From: Methanobacterium alkalithermotolerans
Lineage (GTDB): Archaea > Methanobacteriota > Methanobacteria > Methanobacteriales > Methanobacteriaceae
Direction of reading: 5' to 3'
DNA length: 64,000 nucleotides
Assembly: GCF_018141185.1 (NCBI RefSeq)
Contig: NZ_CP058560.1
Coordinates: forward strand, 1,488,001 to 1,552,000
Under the pieces are notes generated by a model. The model searched no databases. It saw nothing but the letters and a program-made list of their open reading frames with translations, and had not been told where the DNA came from. Each line of letters begins with the position of its first letter. Position 1 is the stretch's first letter. Shown here one piece after another: positions 48,753-60,237 of the stretch. Made by a program: the position numbers and the translations under genes.

Positions 48753-49289
48753 GTGCTAGAAGTAGAAGTAAAGGCCCGAATAGACGATTTTGAAGGCATC
48801 AGAAAAAAATTGATAAGTATGGGGGCTAAAAATAAAGGTATACAACGGCAGGATGATACTTACTTCAATGCTCCTCATAGGGATTTTGCTAAAACCGATG
48901 AAGCGTTACGGATTCGTAAAATACCTTCTGATGATGGCATGAAAGTATACATGACTTATAAAGGTTCGAAAATGGATGATTTAAGCAAAACCCGGCTTGA
49001 AGTGGAAGTAATGGTAGAGGATTCAATTAAAACTGCCAAGATATTTGAATGCCTGGGCTTCAAGGGAGAAAAAAAAGTAACCAAAGATAGGGAAGTATAC
49101 CATTTAAAGGACATGATAATAAGCCTGGATACCATCCATAATTTAGGCCAATTTATTGAAATTGAAAAGGAAATTCCAGAAGGAGATGACTATGAAAAAG
49201 TCAGGGATGAAATTTTCCAGATATACGAAAAATTAGGTGTATCTGAAGGATTTGAGCGTAAATCATACCTTGAACTTTTAGATTTGTAG
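48753..49289 (+). CDS. CYTH-domain protein, class IV adenylate cyclase/thiamine-triphosphatase-like
   Basis: The 178-residue protein begins LEVEVKARID, the ExExK motif that defines CYTH triphosphate-tunnel enzymes, and has DDTYFNAP, EALRIRK and a KDREVYHLKD strand. Family members make cyclic AMP or hydrolyse thiamine triphosphate or polyphosphate. Archaeal CyaB-like proteins are thermostable adenylate cyclases in some cases, but the activity here is unknown. The start is GTG at 48753 with AGGTGATGG in front. Codon use is ordinary. Confidence 0.88.
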   Translation: MLEVEVKARIDDFEGIRKKLISMGAKNKGIQRQDDTYFNAPHRDFAKTDEALRIRKIPSDDGMKVYMTYKGSKMDDLSKTRLEVEVMVEDSIKTAKIFECLGFKGEKKVTKDREVYHLKDMIISLDTIHNLGQFIEIEKEIPEGDDYEKVRDEIFQIYEKLGVSEGFERKSYLELLDL

Positions 49290-49606
49290 TTTAAAGATTT
49301 AAAGATTAATTTATTATTAAATTAGCTTTAAAAGCATATAATCTAATAAATAACTAAATATCCTGGATTAAAAAAAATTTTAATTAACGTCCTATTTTCT
49401 AATTAAACTTTAAAATATACAGCTTTTATGATACTCCAACCGGAAGATAACTGCAGTGATAATGTTTATAGTGCCTGATAAAGAAATTAGGAAATTAATT
49501 AAATTAAATTTCATAATATGTAACAATGTATACGCCAGGATAATGCTGGATTATTATTCAAATCAAATTCTTATAAAAAGAATATAAAAATTAAGGTGGG
49601 AAACAC
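49290..49606. other. Leader spacer of aksA with a small ORF and inverted repeat over the TATA
   Basis: A 41-codon plus-strand frame (ATG 49462 to TAA 49587) starts near a GTGAT motif and begins MFIVPDKEIRKLIK, faintly like dCTP-deaminase N-termini; it is too short to call. An inverted repeat ATTCTT/AAGAAT (49567-49583) overlaps a TATA-like TTATAAAAAG. The rest is AT-rich and shows no other feature. Confidence 0.4.
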
Positions 49607-50782
49607 TTGAAATATTACGTTAGTCCTTTTAATAAGGAAGCTAAACTTAAATTTCCAAAAAATATCACTATATACGATACTACTCTTAGAGATGGAGAAC
49701 AAACTCCCGGAGTTTGTTTGGGGACCCCTGAAAAATTAGAAATAGCCAAAAAATTAGATGAATTAGGAATTCATCAAATAGAAGCAGGTTTTCCAGTAGT
49801 ATCCCAACAGGAAAAAAATTCAGTGCGCAGCATAGTAAATGAAAATCTGGATGCAGAAATACTGGTTTTGTCCCGTACCAAAAAAGAAGATATAGATGTG
49901 GCTATTGATTGCGGGGTGGATGGGGTAATAACCTTTATGGGAACTTCTGATTTGCATTTAGAACATAAATTGAAGCTCACCAGGGAACAGGCACTTAATG
50001 TATGTATGAAATCCATTGAATATGCCAAAGATCATGGGATATTTGTTGCATTTTCAGCTGAAGATGCCACCCGTACTGACCTTGATTTCTTAAAAAGAAT
50101 TTATAAAAAAGCAGAAGAATATGGAGTGGATCGTATACATATTGCTGATACCGTGGGGGCTATTAATCCTCAGGGTATGGATTTTTTAATTAAAGAGCTA
50201 AGATCCCACTTAAAAACAGACATTGCATTGCACTGCCATAATGATTTTGGTATGGCCCTTTCTAACTGCATATCTGGACTTCTAGCTGGAGCAAACGCTA
50301 TTTCTACTACTATGAATGGAATTGGGGAAAGAGCAGGGAATACTTCCTTAGAAGAAATGGTAATGGCCCTTAAGATAATGTATGGTGTGGATCTGGGATT
50401 CAATATAAAAGTCTTTTACGAACTTTCCCGTCTGGTAGAAAAGCATACCAAAATGGTGGTACCTCATAATAAGCCAATTGTAGGTCGAAATGTTTTCAGA
50501 CATGAATCCGGCATTCATGTGGATGCCGTGATTGAGGAACCACTAACTTATGAACCTTTTTTACCGGAATTAATTGGCCATCATCGCCGAATAGTTCTGG
50601 GCAAACATTCCGGTTGCAGGGCGGTCAAGGCCAAATTGGAAGCATGTGGAATTGAAGTTTCAAAGGATGAACTATGTAAAATAGTGGAAGAAGTAAAAAA
50701 AAGTAGAGAAGAAGGCAGATATATAAATGATAAGCTCTTCAATCAAATTGTGAAGACGGTAAGGGGCCCTGTAGATTTATAA
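49607..50782 (+). CDS. aksA: Homocitrate/isopropylmalate synthase family enzyme (AksA-like)
   Basis: The 391-residue protein is a DRE-TIM metallolyase: TIYDTTLRDGEQTPGV (metal and acetyl-CoA site), HIADTVGAINP, ALHCHNDFGMALSN with metal-binding histidines, GIGERAGNTSLEE and HESGIHVD. Methanogens use AksA to build the 7-mercaptoheptanoyl chain of coenzyme B by repeated homocitrate steps; the same family includes citramalate and isopropylmalate synthases, which differ by few residues. The adjacent aconitase-family gene supports AksA. Start TTG at 49607 follows GGTGGG. Confidence 0.8.
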   Translation: MKYYVSPFNKEAKLKFPKNITIYDTTLRDGEQTPGVCLGTPEKLEIAKKLDELGIHQIEAGFPVVSQQEKNSVRSIVNENLDAEILVLSRTKKEDIDVAIDCGVDGVITFMGTSDLHLEHKLKLTREQALNVCMKSIEYAKDHGIFVAFSAEDATRTDLDFLKRIYKKAEEYGVDRIHIADTVGAINPQGMDFLIKELRSHLKTDIALHCHNDFGMALSNCISGLLAGANAISTTMNGIGERAGNTSLEEMVMALKIMYGVDLGFNIKVFYELSRLVEKHTKMVVPHNKPIVGRNVFRHESGIHVDAVIEEPLTYEPFLPELIGHHRRIVLGKHSGCRAVKAKLEACGIEVSKDELCKIVEEVKKSREEGRYINDKLFNQIVKTVRGPVDL

Positions 50783-50872
50783 TGATTAATTACCTTTTCA
50801 GGTATTTTAAATACTAAATTTTTATATAATTCCAAATTCTGGATTAGCCTGATTTGATAACGAGGAATAGAA

Positions 50873-52126
50873 ATGAATATCACAGAAAAAATTTTAGCCA
50901 GGGCTGCAGGCAAAAAGGAAGTTTCTCCGGGAGAAATAATAGAAGCAGATATAGACCTGGCCATGACTCATGATGGAACTTCACCCCCTACCATTAAAAC
51001 TTTTAATAAAATAGCAGAAAAAGTATGGGACCCTCAAAAAATAGTAATAGTGTACGATCATAATCTACCTGCTAATAATATAGGCTCTGCCGAATTTCAG
51101 CGCATAACTCGACTTTTTGCTCGGGATCAGAATATAACCAATTTTTATAATCATGGGGAAGGAATATGTCACCATGTTTTACCTGAAAAAGGCTTTGTAG
51201 AACCTGGAAAGGTAATTGTAGGGGCTGATTCTCATACCTGTACTTATGGGGCTTTTGGAGCATTTGCAACAGGTATGGGGGCAACTGATATGGCCCTGGT
51301 TTATGCAACAGGAAAAACATGGTTCATGGTTCCGGAATCTTATCGTCTGGAAATAAATGGATCTCTGAATTACCATACCACACCTAAAGATGTCATATTG
51401 AAGATAATTGGAGATATGGGGGTAGATGGTGCCACCTATAAATCAGTTGAATTTTGTGGAGAAACAATTGAGAGCATGGATGTTGCCGGCAGAATGACTA
51501 TATGCAATATGGCAGTGGAAATGGGGGCCAAAAATGGCATAATGGAACCTAATAAACCCACTTTAGAATTCTTAAACGAAAGGATTTCCCACAAATTTCA
51601 GATTTATACCAGTGATCGTGATTATGAATATGAAAAAGAATACTATCTGGATGTAAATTCCATGGAACCTCAGATTGCTTGTCCCCATGATGTGGATAAT
51701 GTTAAACCTTTAAATAATGTTAAAGGGACCCATATTGATCAGGCTTTTTTAGGGTCATGCACTAATGGCCGCTTGGAAGACCTGAAACAAGCTGCAGACA
51801 TATTAAAAGGTAAAAGGGTCCATGATGATGTCAGGATGGTTGTAGTCCCTGCGTCAGCAGAGATATATAATCTTGCAATTCAAAAAGGAATAATAAGCAT
51901 TTTCATAGAATCTGGAGCCATAGTTTGCAATCCGGGTTGTGGGCCGTGTTTAGGGGCTCATATGGGTGTTTTAGCCCCCGGAGAAGTAAGCATATCCACC
52001 ACCAACCGTAACTTCAAGGGACGTATGGGTGACCCTGAATCAGAAGTTTACCTGGCAAATCCGGCGGTGGTTGCCTCTTCGGCAATCCAGGGGGAAATAT
52101 CTGATCCTTCAGATTTTATTAAATAA
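50873..52126 (+). CDS. hacA: Homoaconitase/3-isopropylmalate dehydratase large subunit
   Basis: The 417-residue protein has the aconitase-family HDGTSPPTI, the [4Fe-4S] cysteines in GADSHTCTYGAFGAFATGMGA and in CNPGCGPCLGAH, and GSCTNGRLEDL. Cofactor-B homoaconitase large subunits and LeuC are near-identical in these motifs. The gene follows aksA by 90 bases, so homoaconitase is favoured. The small (swivel) subunit is not in this window, as in many methanogens where it lies elsewhere. Start ATG follows AGGA. Confidence 0.82.
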   Translation: MNITEKILARAAGKKEVSPGEIIEADIDLAMTHDGTSPPTIKTFNKIAEKVWDPQKIVIVYDHNLPANNIGSAEFQRITRLFARDQNITNFYNHGEGICHHVLPEKGFVEPGKVIVGADSHTCTYGAFGAFATGMGATDMALVYATGKTWFMVPESYRLEINGSLNYHTTPKDVILKIIGDMGVDGATYKSVEFCGETIESMDVAGRMTICNMAVEMGAKNGIMEPNKPTLEFLNERISHKFQIYTSDRDYEYEKEYYLDVNSMEPQIACPHDVDNVKPLNNVKGTHIDQAFLGSCTNGRLEDLKQAADILKGKRVHDDVRMVVVPASAEIYNLAIQKGIISIFIESGAIVCNPGCGPCLGAHMGVLAPGEVSISTTNRNFKGRMGDPESEVYLANPAVVASSAIQGEISDPSDFIK

Positions 52127-52189
52127 AACACCTTTATTACATCCTGGATACCATCAAATTCAGGTTTTCTTTATTAAAGGGGGAAGTTA

Positions 52190-52726
52190 ATGGATGTTAA
52201 TGTAATGGACGAAGTTAATCGGCTGGAAAAAATTATGGGCACATTGTCCAATACTCAAAAGATTCTTTTGTCTACAGATGGTTCGGTAACCACTATTCTG
52301 GATGTTTTGACCGGTGGAAGAGTCAATATAAAAACACTAACTCAGGAATTCATACCTGCAGACCATAAAATATCCCGGGAGCTGGCTATTCCTCAGGGGG
52401 ATACAGTTAACTATAGGGTGGTGGTTATTGGCCATGAGGATCCATTAATCCATGCCATATCATATATTCCCCTAAATAGGATTGATAATGATTTTAAAGA
52501 GGACATTATACGGGCAGATATCCCTATTGGAAGAATTTTAAAGAAACATCAAGTAGAATCCCGCCGTGAAATCAAATCAGTGAAACTGGAAGAACCTTCT
52601 GCGGATTTAAAAACAATTTTCAATACAAATTCCATGATGCTCACCCGAACCTATAATATCATTCATAATGATGAAATCCTCATTAGAATCAAAGAAACGT
52701 TTCCAGTAACTCTTTTTGATAAATAA
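52190..52726 (+). CDS. Chorismate-lyase-like protein (DUF98)
   Basis: The 178-residue protein has the fold-family pattern with LLSTDGSVTTILDVLTG, VVVIGHEDPLIHAISYIPLNRI and MLTRTYNIIHNDEILIRIKE. DUF98 members are distantly related to UbiC chorismate lyase; in methanogens such a protein is proposed to make 4-hydroxybenzoate for methanopterin-type cofactor synthesis. ATG at 52190 follows GGGGAAG. It lies between hacA and the FEN1 gene, which starts only 13 bases after its stop, so all may be cotranscribed. Confidence 0.8.
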   Translation: MDVNVMDEVNRLEKIMGTLSNTQKILLSTDGSVTTILDVLTGGRVNIKTLTQEFIPADHKISRELAIPQGDTVNYRVVVIGHEDPLIHAISYIPLNRIDNDFKEDIIRADIPIGRILKKHQVESRREIKSVKLEEPSADLKTIFNTNSMMLTRTYNIIHNDEILIRIKETFPVTLFDK

Positions 52727-52739
52727 TCTGGTGTTTGCT

Positions 52740-53726
52740 ATGGGAGTAAAATTTAAAGATATTATTTCTGCGGAAAAAATTATCATTAAAGATTTAGATG
52801 GTAAAATAGTGGCTATTGATGCTGCTAATAGTTTATACCAATTTTTATCCAGCATACGACAAAGAGATGGCACTCCTCTCATGGATGAGAGTGGAAGAGT
52901 AACTTCTCACTTAAGTGGAATACTTTACCGGACTTCTGCCCTGGTGGAAAAAGGTATAAAACCGGCATTTATTTTTGATGGAGTTTCTCACCAGCTCAAA
53001 GGAGACACTATTAGTAAAAGGATTGAAGTTCGGCGAGAATCAGAACAAAAATGGAAAAATGCTTTGGAAAAAGGCGAAATTGAAGAAGCCCGTAAATTTG
53101 CTGTTAGATCATCAAGAATGTCCCCTGAAATAGTTAAAAGTTCAAAGAAACTCTTAAATTTAATGGGAATTCCTTTTATCCAGGCTATTAGTGAAGGTGA
53201 AGCTCAAGCATCTTATATGGTTCAAAAAGGAGATGCATGGGCAGTTGCTTCTCAGGATTATGATTGTTTATTGTTTGGAGCCCCTCGTATAGTGAGAAAT
53301 CTTACCATCAGTGGCAATTTAGCAGACCCTGAGCTTTTAAAACTGGATAATATCCTTAAAAATCTAAAAATATCCAGGGAACAACTCATAGACGTTGCTT
53401 TACTTGTTGGAACTGATTTTAATTCAGGTATAAAGGGTATAGGTGCTAAAAAAGGTATTAAAATAATAAAGAGCAATGAAAGTCTCTTAAATGCTATTGA
53501 AAATTTAAACCTGGATCTGGAATCAGACCCTCACATATTAAGGGACATTTTTTTAAAGCCAGAACTTAAGGATGATTATGAATTGAAATGGCATGCTCCT
53601 GATGAAGAAGGGGTAATTGATTTTTTATGTGGAGAACATAGTTTTTCAGAAGAAAGAGTCGCAGGGGCCCTTAAAAAATTAAAAAATCTGGATAGTACTC
53701 AAAAGAGTCTGGAAGACTGGTTTTAA
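52740..53726 (+). CDS. fen: Flap endonuclease 1
   Basis: The 328-residue protein has the FEN1 N-terminal block MGVKFKDIISAEKI, acidic metal residues in ISEGEAQASY and VASQDYDCLLFGAP, the TDFNSGIKGIGAKK helix-hairpin-helix and a C-terminal PCNA-binding QKSLEDWF. It removes 5' flaps during Okazaki fragment maturation and repair. ATG at 52740 starts the family N-terminus and follows GGTG; an upstream frame from TTG 52716 adds residues without likeness. The preceding stop is 13 bases away. Confidence 0.95.
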   Translation: MGVKFKDIISAEKIIIKDLDGKIVAIDAANSLYQFLSSIRQRDGTPLMDESGRVTSHLSGILYRTSALVEKGIKPAFIFDGVSHQLKGDTISKRIEVRRESEQKWKNALEKGEIEEARKFAVRSSRMSPEIVKSSKKLLNLMGIPFIQAISEGEAQASYMVQKGDAWAVASQDYDCLLFGAPRIVRNLTISGNLADPELLKLDNILKNLKISREQLIDVALLVGTDFNSGIKGIGAKKGIKIIKSNESLLNAIENLNLDLESDPHILRDIFLKPELKDDYELKWHAPDEEGVIDFLCGEHSFSEERVAGALKKLKNLDSTQKSLEDWF

Positions 53727-53749
53727 TAACTTTAAATCATTTATTATTC

Positions 53750-55765
53750 CTATTTTTTATTATTTATATGGATAAGATCCCGGGCATTTTCATAAAAATC
53801 GTGTTCTTGGAGGTACTCCCTGAATCGATTATAAGTGGGGTGGCTACCTAAGGTAGAAAAATCTCCTAGAATGATTAATTTTCTTTTTGCCCGTGTTAAA
53901 CTCACATTAAACCTCCTCAAATCCTTTAAAAATCCTATTTCTCTTTTTTCATTGCTTCTGACCAGAGATATTATAATTATTTCTTTTTCCCGGCCCTGAA
54001 ATCCATCAACAGTGTGCACCTCTGCAGGAGTGCGAGGATTGATTAGCTTTACCTGGTTATCATAGGGACTAATAATGCCCACCGCTTCGGATTTTATACC
54101 ACTTTTTATCATGATATTTGCGATAATAATGGTTATATCGGCTTCTATAATATTTTTTATGGAGGTTGAGCCAGGGGATCGCTTTTCTTGATGATGAGGT
54201 AGACTGCAGGTATCTAAAAATAACAAAGGTTGTGGACTTAAAATCTTTTTTATTAAATCCTCAAATTTTTTATTCACAGATGTATTCTCTTCTGGATTTT
54301 TTAATCCCAGATCAGCCATATTAATTTTTTCCACTTTTTTTGAGGCCTTAATTTCATTTTCATAAAATTCCTGATTAGGGAATTGCATTAACACCGGATT
54401 CATCCGGTACTGAATATTTAACATACGTGATTTTTCAGGATAAATTCTAATTAACTCCTCAAAAAGAGTTTTTTCTAAGGGCTTGCATTGCGGGTTTAAT
54501 ATGGTGGGTGGTAGCTGGCGATGATCTCCCGCTAAAATAAATCTTCTAGCTTTAGAAATGGGTATGAGGATGCTGGGTATGGTGCTTTGTGATGCTTCAT
54601 CCACCACCACCACCTGAAACTTAATACCCTTTAGATAATCAAGTGCAGCAGACGAATTGGTACATAAAACCACTTCACTTTTTTTAATAATGTCGGCTAC
54701 TATATTTGATTCTATCTTTCGAAGTTTAAGATGGTACTCATCCACCTTTTTATTTAACTCTATCCATCGGGCCATGGATATTATCACATTAGGGGATATT
54801 CCTCTAATACCTCTTCTTTTAACGGCATTTAACATTATTTGGGTATCACTAAGACCTCTTTTTAATCCAGGGGAAGGTTTATGGTTTTGGTCCCTTTTAG
54901 ATATTATTTTTTCAATTTCTTTTTCTATTTCCTTTATTTTAGAGCGCTGAGGATGATTTTCAACTTTATAGGCCAGTGTTTTTTCTATATTTTTACGGGA
55001 TACTCTTTGGGGATGGCCCAGGCGCACAGAATTTATATCATCCCCTAAACCTTCAACCAGATTATCCACTGCAGTATTGCTTTCTGCGGTAGCCAGAACT
55101 TTATGGCCTCTTTTTATTTCTTGAACAATTATTTCTTGCAGTGTTCTGGTTTTACCTGTTCCAAAAGGCCCGTGTATTAAAAAAAAATCATCACTGTTCA
55201 TTGCCATAGAAATAGCTGTTTTTTGAGAGGCATTAAGATTTTTATCAATATCTAATGATTTTGATGATTCAGGTACTTCCCGGGAATAAGATTTTATGGG
55301 ATTCAAGAAAAATTGCAGGGCTTTTTTAGTGGGAAGATTCAACTTTTCCAGATTTTCTATCATTCTCCGGAAAGTTATATCATTAACATATAAATCAACC
55401 CTTATTTCTTTTAAAGCCCACCGGGGGACTTTTTCCAGGGCCACTATTATAAAACGGTTTCCCTTTTCAGTTACAGTTCCGGTGAGTTTACTTTTAGCAG
55501 GATCTCCCTTACTTATAAGAACCAGATCCCCGGCATTTATTTCAGTTTTGAATTGAGATTTCCTGCCATATTTTACCAGATTAAAACCTAATTCCTTTCC
55601 GGTTATCTTTCCATTAAGGTGGTTTATAGCCCGGCCCACCTTTTCTCTTTTTAGGGGAGAGAGATATTTAATCTCCCTTAACATGGCATTTATTTCTGCT
55701 TTTTTTTCTAATTCCACCAGATTAATCAGCTGCTTTATGTAATTATCAATACTAATTTTTCCCAC
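53750..55765 (-). CDS. IGHMBP2/UPF1-like superfamily 1 helicase
   Basis: The 671-residue protein has HGPFGTGKTRTLQEII (Walker A), VVVDEASQSTIPSIL (Walker B), AGDHRQLPPTI (motif III), YRMNPVLMQFPNQEFYE and VDGFQGREKEIIIISLVRS (motif V) with RFNVSLTRAK (motif VI), as in IGHMBP2/SMUBP helicases. Substrate (RNA, DNA, or both) is unknown. The start is GTG at 55765 because the family N-terminus begins there, though the GGA in front is too close to be a good ribosome binding site. It converges with FEN1, 23 bases apart. Confidence 0.92.
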   Translation of the reverse strand: MGKISIDNYIKQLINLVELEKKAEINAMLREIKYLSPLKREKVGRAINHLNGKITGKELGFNLVKYGRKSQFKTEINAGDLVLISKGDPAKSKLTGTVTEKGNRFIIVALEKVPRWALKEIRVDLYVNDITFRRMIENLEKLNLPTKKALQFFLNPIKSYSREVPESSKSLDIDKNLNASQKTAISMAMNSDDFFLIHGPFGTGKTRTLQEIIVQEIKRGHKVLATAESNTAVDNLVEGLGDDINSVRLGHPQRVSRKNIEKTLAYKVENHPQRSKIKEIEKEIEKIISKRDQNHKPSPGLKRGLSDTQIMLNAVKRRGIRGISPNVIISMARWIELNKKVDEYHLKLRKIESNIVADIIKKSEVVLCTNSSAALDYLKGIKFQVVVVDEASQSTIPSILIPISKARRFILAGDHRQLPPTILNPQCKPLEKTLFEELIRIYPEKSRMLNIQYRMNPVLMQFPNQEFYENEIKASKKVEKINMADLGLKNPEENTSVNKKFEDLIKKILSPQPLLFLDTCSLPHHQEKRSPGSTSIKNIIEADITIIIANIMIKSGIKSEAVGIISPYDNQVKLINPRTPAEVHTVDGFQGREKEIIIISLVRSNEKREIGFLKDLRRFNVSLTRAKRKLIILGDFSTLGSHPTYNRFREYLQEHDFYENARDLIHINNKK

Positions 55766-55792
55766 TCCAATTAAAAAAAATCAGGTTATAAA

Positions 55793-56440
55793 TTAAAAAG
55801 GAGGGTATTCTCCAAAAAAAGCACGAGCATATTCCCGGGCTTTTTCTACCTGCAGCGGATACTTTTTACTCATTTTTTTTTCCAGATTTTTCCGGGTACT
55901 GGAAGCGGCCAGGGTTTTTAAAAGTTTTGTATACAATTCCAGTGATAAATCGGGATGAGGTGCAGGTTCTAAATCCATATAATTATTTTCTTTATGAATA
56001 CAGGGCATTTCCAGGGTTAAACAAACATCTTCTCTTTTAAATAAACTGGTGCGTATATGAGGTGAGACCGAACCAATAAGCACTCTTTTTTCCAGCTCTA
56101 TTAAGGGGGGAACCCCTATCCTTTTTTGACGTTGTAGATCTGTTAATCTATTATAACTATCCGGCCGGTAACAATGGGGTTCCACATACACTTCAGGTTT
56201 ATAATGGTGTATCAGTTCCACTATATATTTCCCTAAGGGAGTATGGTAGTATCCTTTATCCAGGGTGGAAATGTATTTAGTTGCATCACAATTGTATATT
56301 ATCAGTTTTCCCTTTTTAACATCAGAACTCTGAATTTTTTTTAAGGCATGGATTGTGGTTAAACCTTCCCTACCATGCACACCACCTACAAAAAGCCGGA
56401 CAGGACCTTCTCCTTTATCAATAAGGCGGAAAAAACTCAT
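55793..56440 (-). CDS. DUF2119 protein with aspartoacylase/AstE-like metal site
   Basis: The 215-residue protein, a methanogen-specific family, has VGGVHGREG with H22 and E25, VYVEPHCYRPD with H89 and CLTLEMPC with E144. Aspartoacylase and succinylglutamate desuccinylase have the same order: an H-x2-E metal pair in GxHGxE, a later His ligand and a catalytic Glu. I infer a zinc hydrolase of the M14 carboxypeptidase superfold acting on an amide; no substrate is evident. Start ATG at 56440 follows GGAGT. It lies between helicase and ahcY genes. Confidence 0.75.
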   Translation of the reverse strand: MSFFRLIDKGEGPVRLFVGGVHGREGLTTIHALKKIQSSDVKKGKLIIYNCDATKYISTLDKGYYHTPLGKYIVELIHHYKPEVYVEPHCYRPDSYNRLTDLQRQKRIGVPPLIELEKRVLIGSVSPHIRTSLFKREDVCLTLEMPCIHKENNYMDLEPAPHPDLSLELYTKLLKTLAASSTRKNLEKKMSKKYPLQVEKAREYARAFFGEYPPF

Positions 56441-56478
56441 TATAACTCCATATATGCTTTTATTTTAAAAGAAGAAAT

Positions 56479-57732
56479 TCAGGTTCCTTCATCCCAATTA
56501 TTTAGATATTCTATTTGGCGGGAACTCAACTCATCAATTTCCAATCCCATGGCTTTAAGTTTTAGCTGGGCTATATGGAAGTCAATTTCATCTGGAGCTC
56601 TTAATACTCCGGGATCCACTTTCTCATCTAACAAGTATTTTGCAGAAAGAGCCTGCATGGAGAAACTAAGATCCATGATTTCTGCAGGGTGTCCCTGGGC
56701 TTTTTCAGTAGCTAAATTAACCAGACGACCTTCAGCCATTAGATAAAATCTTCTTCCATCCTTCATTAAAAACTCTTCAATATCTTCTTTAACTTTTGTA
56801 TGGGACTGGCAAATTTCCACCAGATGGTCCCGATTGATTTCCACATTGAAGTGCCCGGAATTAGCCATGATACAACCGTCTTTCATATTCTGGAAATCTT
56901 CTCCCGAGACCACATCAATATTTCCAGTAGCAGTAATCAGGATATTCGCATGTTTAACTGCTTCTAAAACTTTCATTACTCTGAATCCATCCATCTTTGC
57001 TTCCAGTGCCCTTATAGGATCAATTTCAGTTACTATTACATTTGCTCCCAGACCTGAGGCGCGCATGGCAATTCCACGACCACACCATCCATATCCGCAA
57101 ACTACGGCAGTTTTACCTGCAATAAGCATGTTGGTAGCACCCATAATAGAATCAAAGGTGGACTGACCGGTACCATATCTGTTATCAAATAAATATTTGG
57201 TATAGGCATCATTTACTGCCATAACTGGAAATTCAAGTGCATTATCTTTGGCCATGGCTTTTAATCGGTGAATTCCTGTGGTGGTTTCTTCACAAGCACC
57301 TTTTAATTTTTCAATAAGTTCCCTTCGCTCTCTATGGACCAAAAATATCATATCTGCCCCGTCATCAATAAGAATATCCGGCTGGTGGTCCAATACCCGG
57401 TGGATGTTTTGATAGTATTCTTCAGTATTTTCCCCTCTCCAACCATACATATTCAATCCCAAAGCAGCACCTGCTGCTGTGGCATCATCCTGGGTCGATA
57501 ATGGGTTACATCCAGTCATGGCCACTTCTGCCCCTCCAGCTTGAAGTGTGAGGCCTAAATTTATAGTTTTAGGTTCTAAGTGTAAGCAAGAAGCAATAGT
57601 TATCCCTTCAAAAGGTCGGGTTTTTTCAAATTCTTTTTTAATATGCTCCAGAACCGGCATATGATTCTGAACCCATTTTATCTTTTTTTTACCCTGAGGG
57701 GCCAGGGACATGTCTTTTACTTCATAGGGCAT
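56479..57732 (-). CDS. ahcY: Adenosylhomocysteinase family (S-adenosyl/inosyl-homocysteine hydrolase)
   Basis: The 417-residue NAD-dependent protein has AVNDAYTKYLFDNRYGTGQS, GYGWCGRGIAMRASGLGANV (Rossmann loop), ITATGNIDVVSGEDFQNMKDG and NSGHFNVEI. It cleaves adenosylhomocysteine, recycling the product of SAM methyltransfer. The usual C-terminal KPDHYRY is absent, as often in archaea. Methanogens may deaminate adenosylhomocysteine first and hydrolyse S-inosylhomocysteine; this cannot be decided here. Start ATG follows GGTGAT. It lies near several methyltransferase genes but is not adjacent to them. Confidence 0.92.
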   Translation of the reverse strand: MPYEVKDMSLAPQGKKKIKWVQNHMPVLEHIKKEFEKTRPFEGITIASCLHLEPKTINLGLTLQAGGAEVAMTGCNPLSTQDDATAAGAALGLNMYGWRGENTEEYYQNIHRVLDHQPDILIDDGADMIFLVHRERRELIEKLKGACEETTTGIHRLKAMAKDNALEFPVMAVNDAYTKYLFDNRYGTGQSTFDSIMGATNMLIAGKTAVVCGYGWCGRGIAMRASGLGANVIVTEIDPIRALEAKMDGFRVMKVLEAVKHANILITATGNIDVVSGEDFQNMKDGCIMANSGHFNVEINRDHLVEICQSHTKVKEDIEEFLMKDGRRFYLMAEGRLVNLATEKAQGHPAEIMDLSFSMQALSAKYLLDEKVDPGVLRAPDEIDFHIAQLKLKAMGLEIDELSSRQIEYLNNWDEGT

Positions 57733-57949
57733 TATATCACCATTTATTTATAATTATCAGATATATTCAATATAACAATATTCAAAATAGTTAATTAAGT
57801 TGAATTTAATTTATTAATATTAAATAAATTTCTTAGAATTTATAATATACTGATTTGAAAAGTTAGATTAATATAACTTTGTTTTTAAGATTATAATCTG
57901 GTAGATTAAGCTATTTAATCAAATAATAAAAATAATATTTAATTTAATC

Positions 57950-58028
57950 AATATTTTTTCATTTAAAAATAAAAAAAATGAAGAGATTTTTAAAATAAAA
58001 AATAACCTCTTCTTATAAATCAACCACT
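57950..58028 (-). terminator. Terminator after cdc48
   Basis: On the minus strand, right after the cdc48 stop, GAAGAG pairs with CTCTTC and an inner ATTTTT pairs with AAAAAT, followed by a T-rich tail ATTTTTTTTATTTTT. This stem-loop and T-run probably end the cdc48 transcript before the spacer in front of ahcY. Confidence 0.5.
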
Positions 58029-60221
<2,193 letters not shown>

Positions 60222-60237
60222 AAACAAACACCCCACT

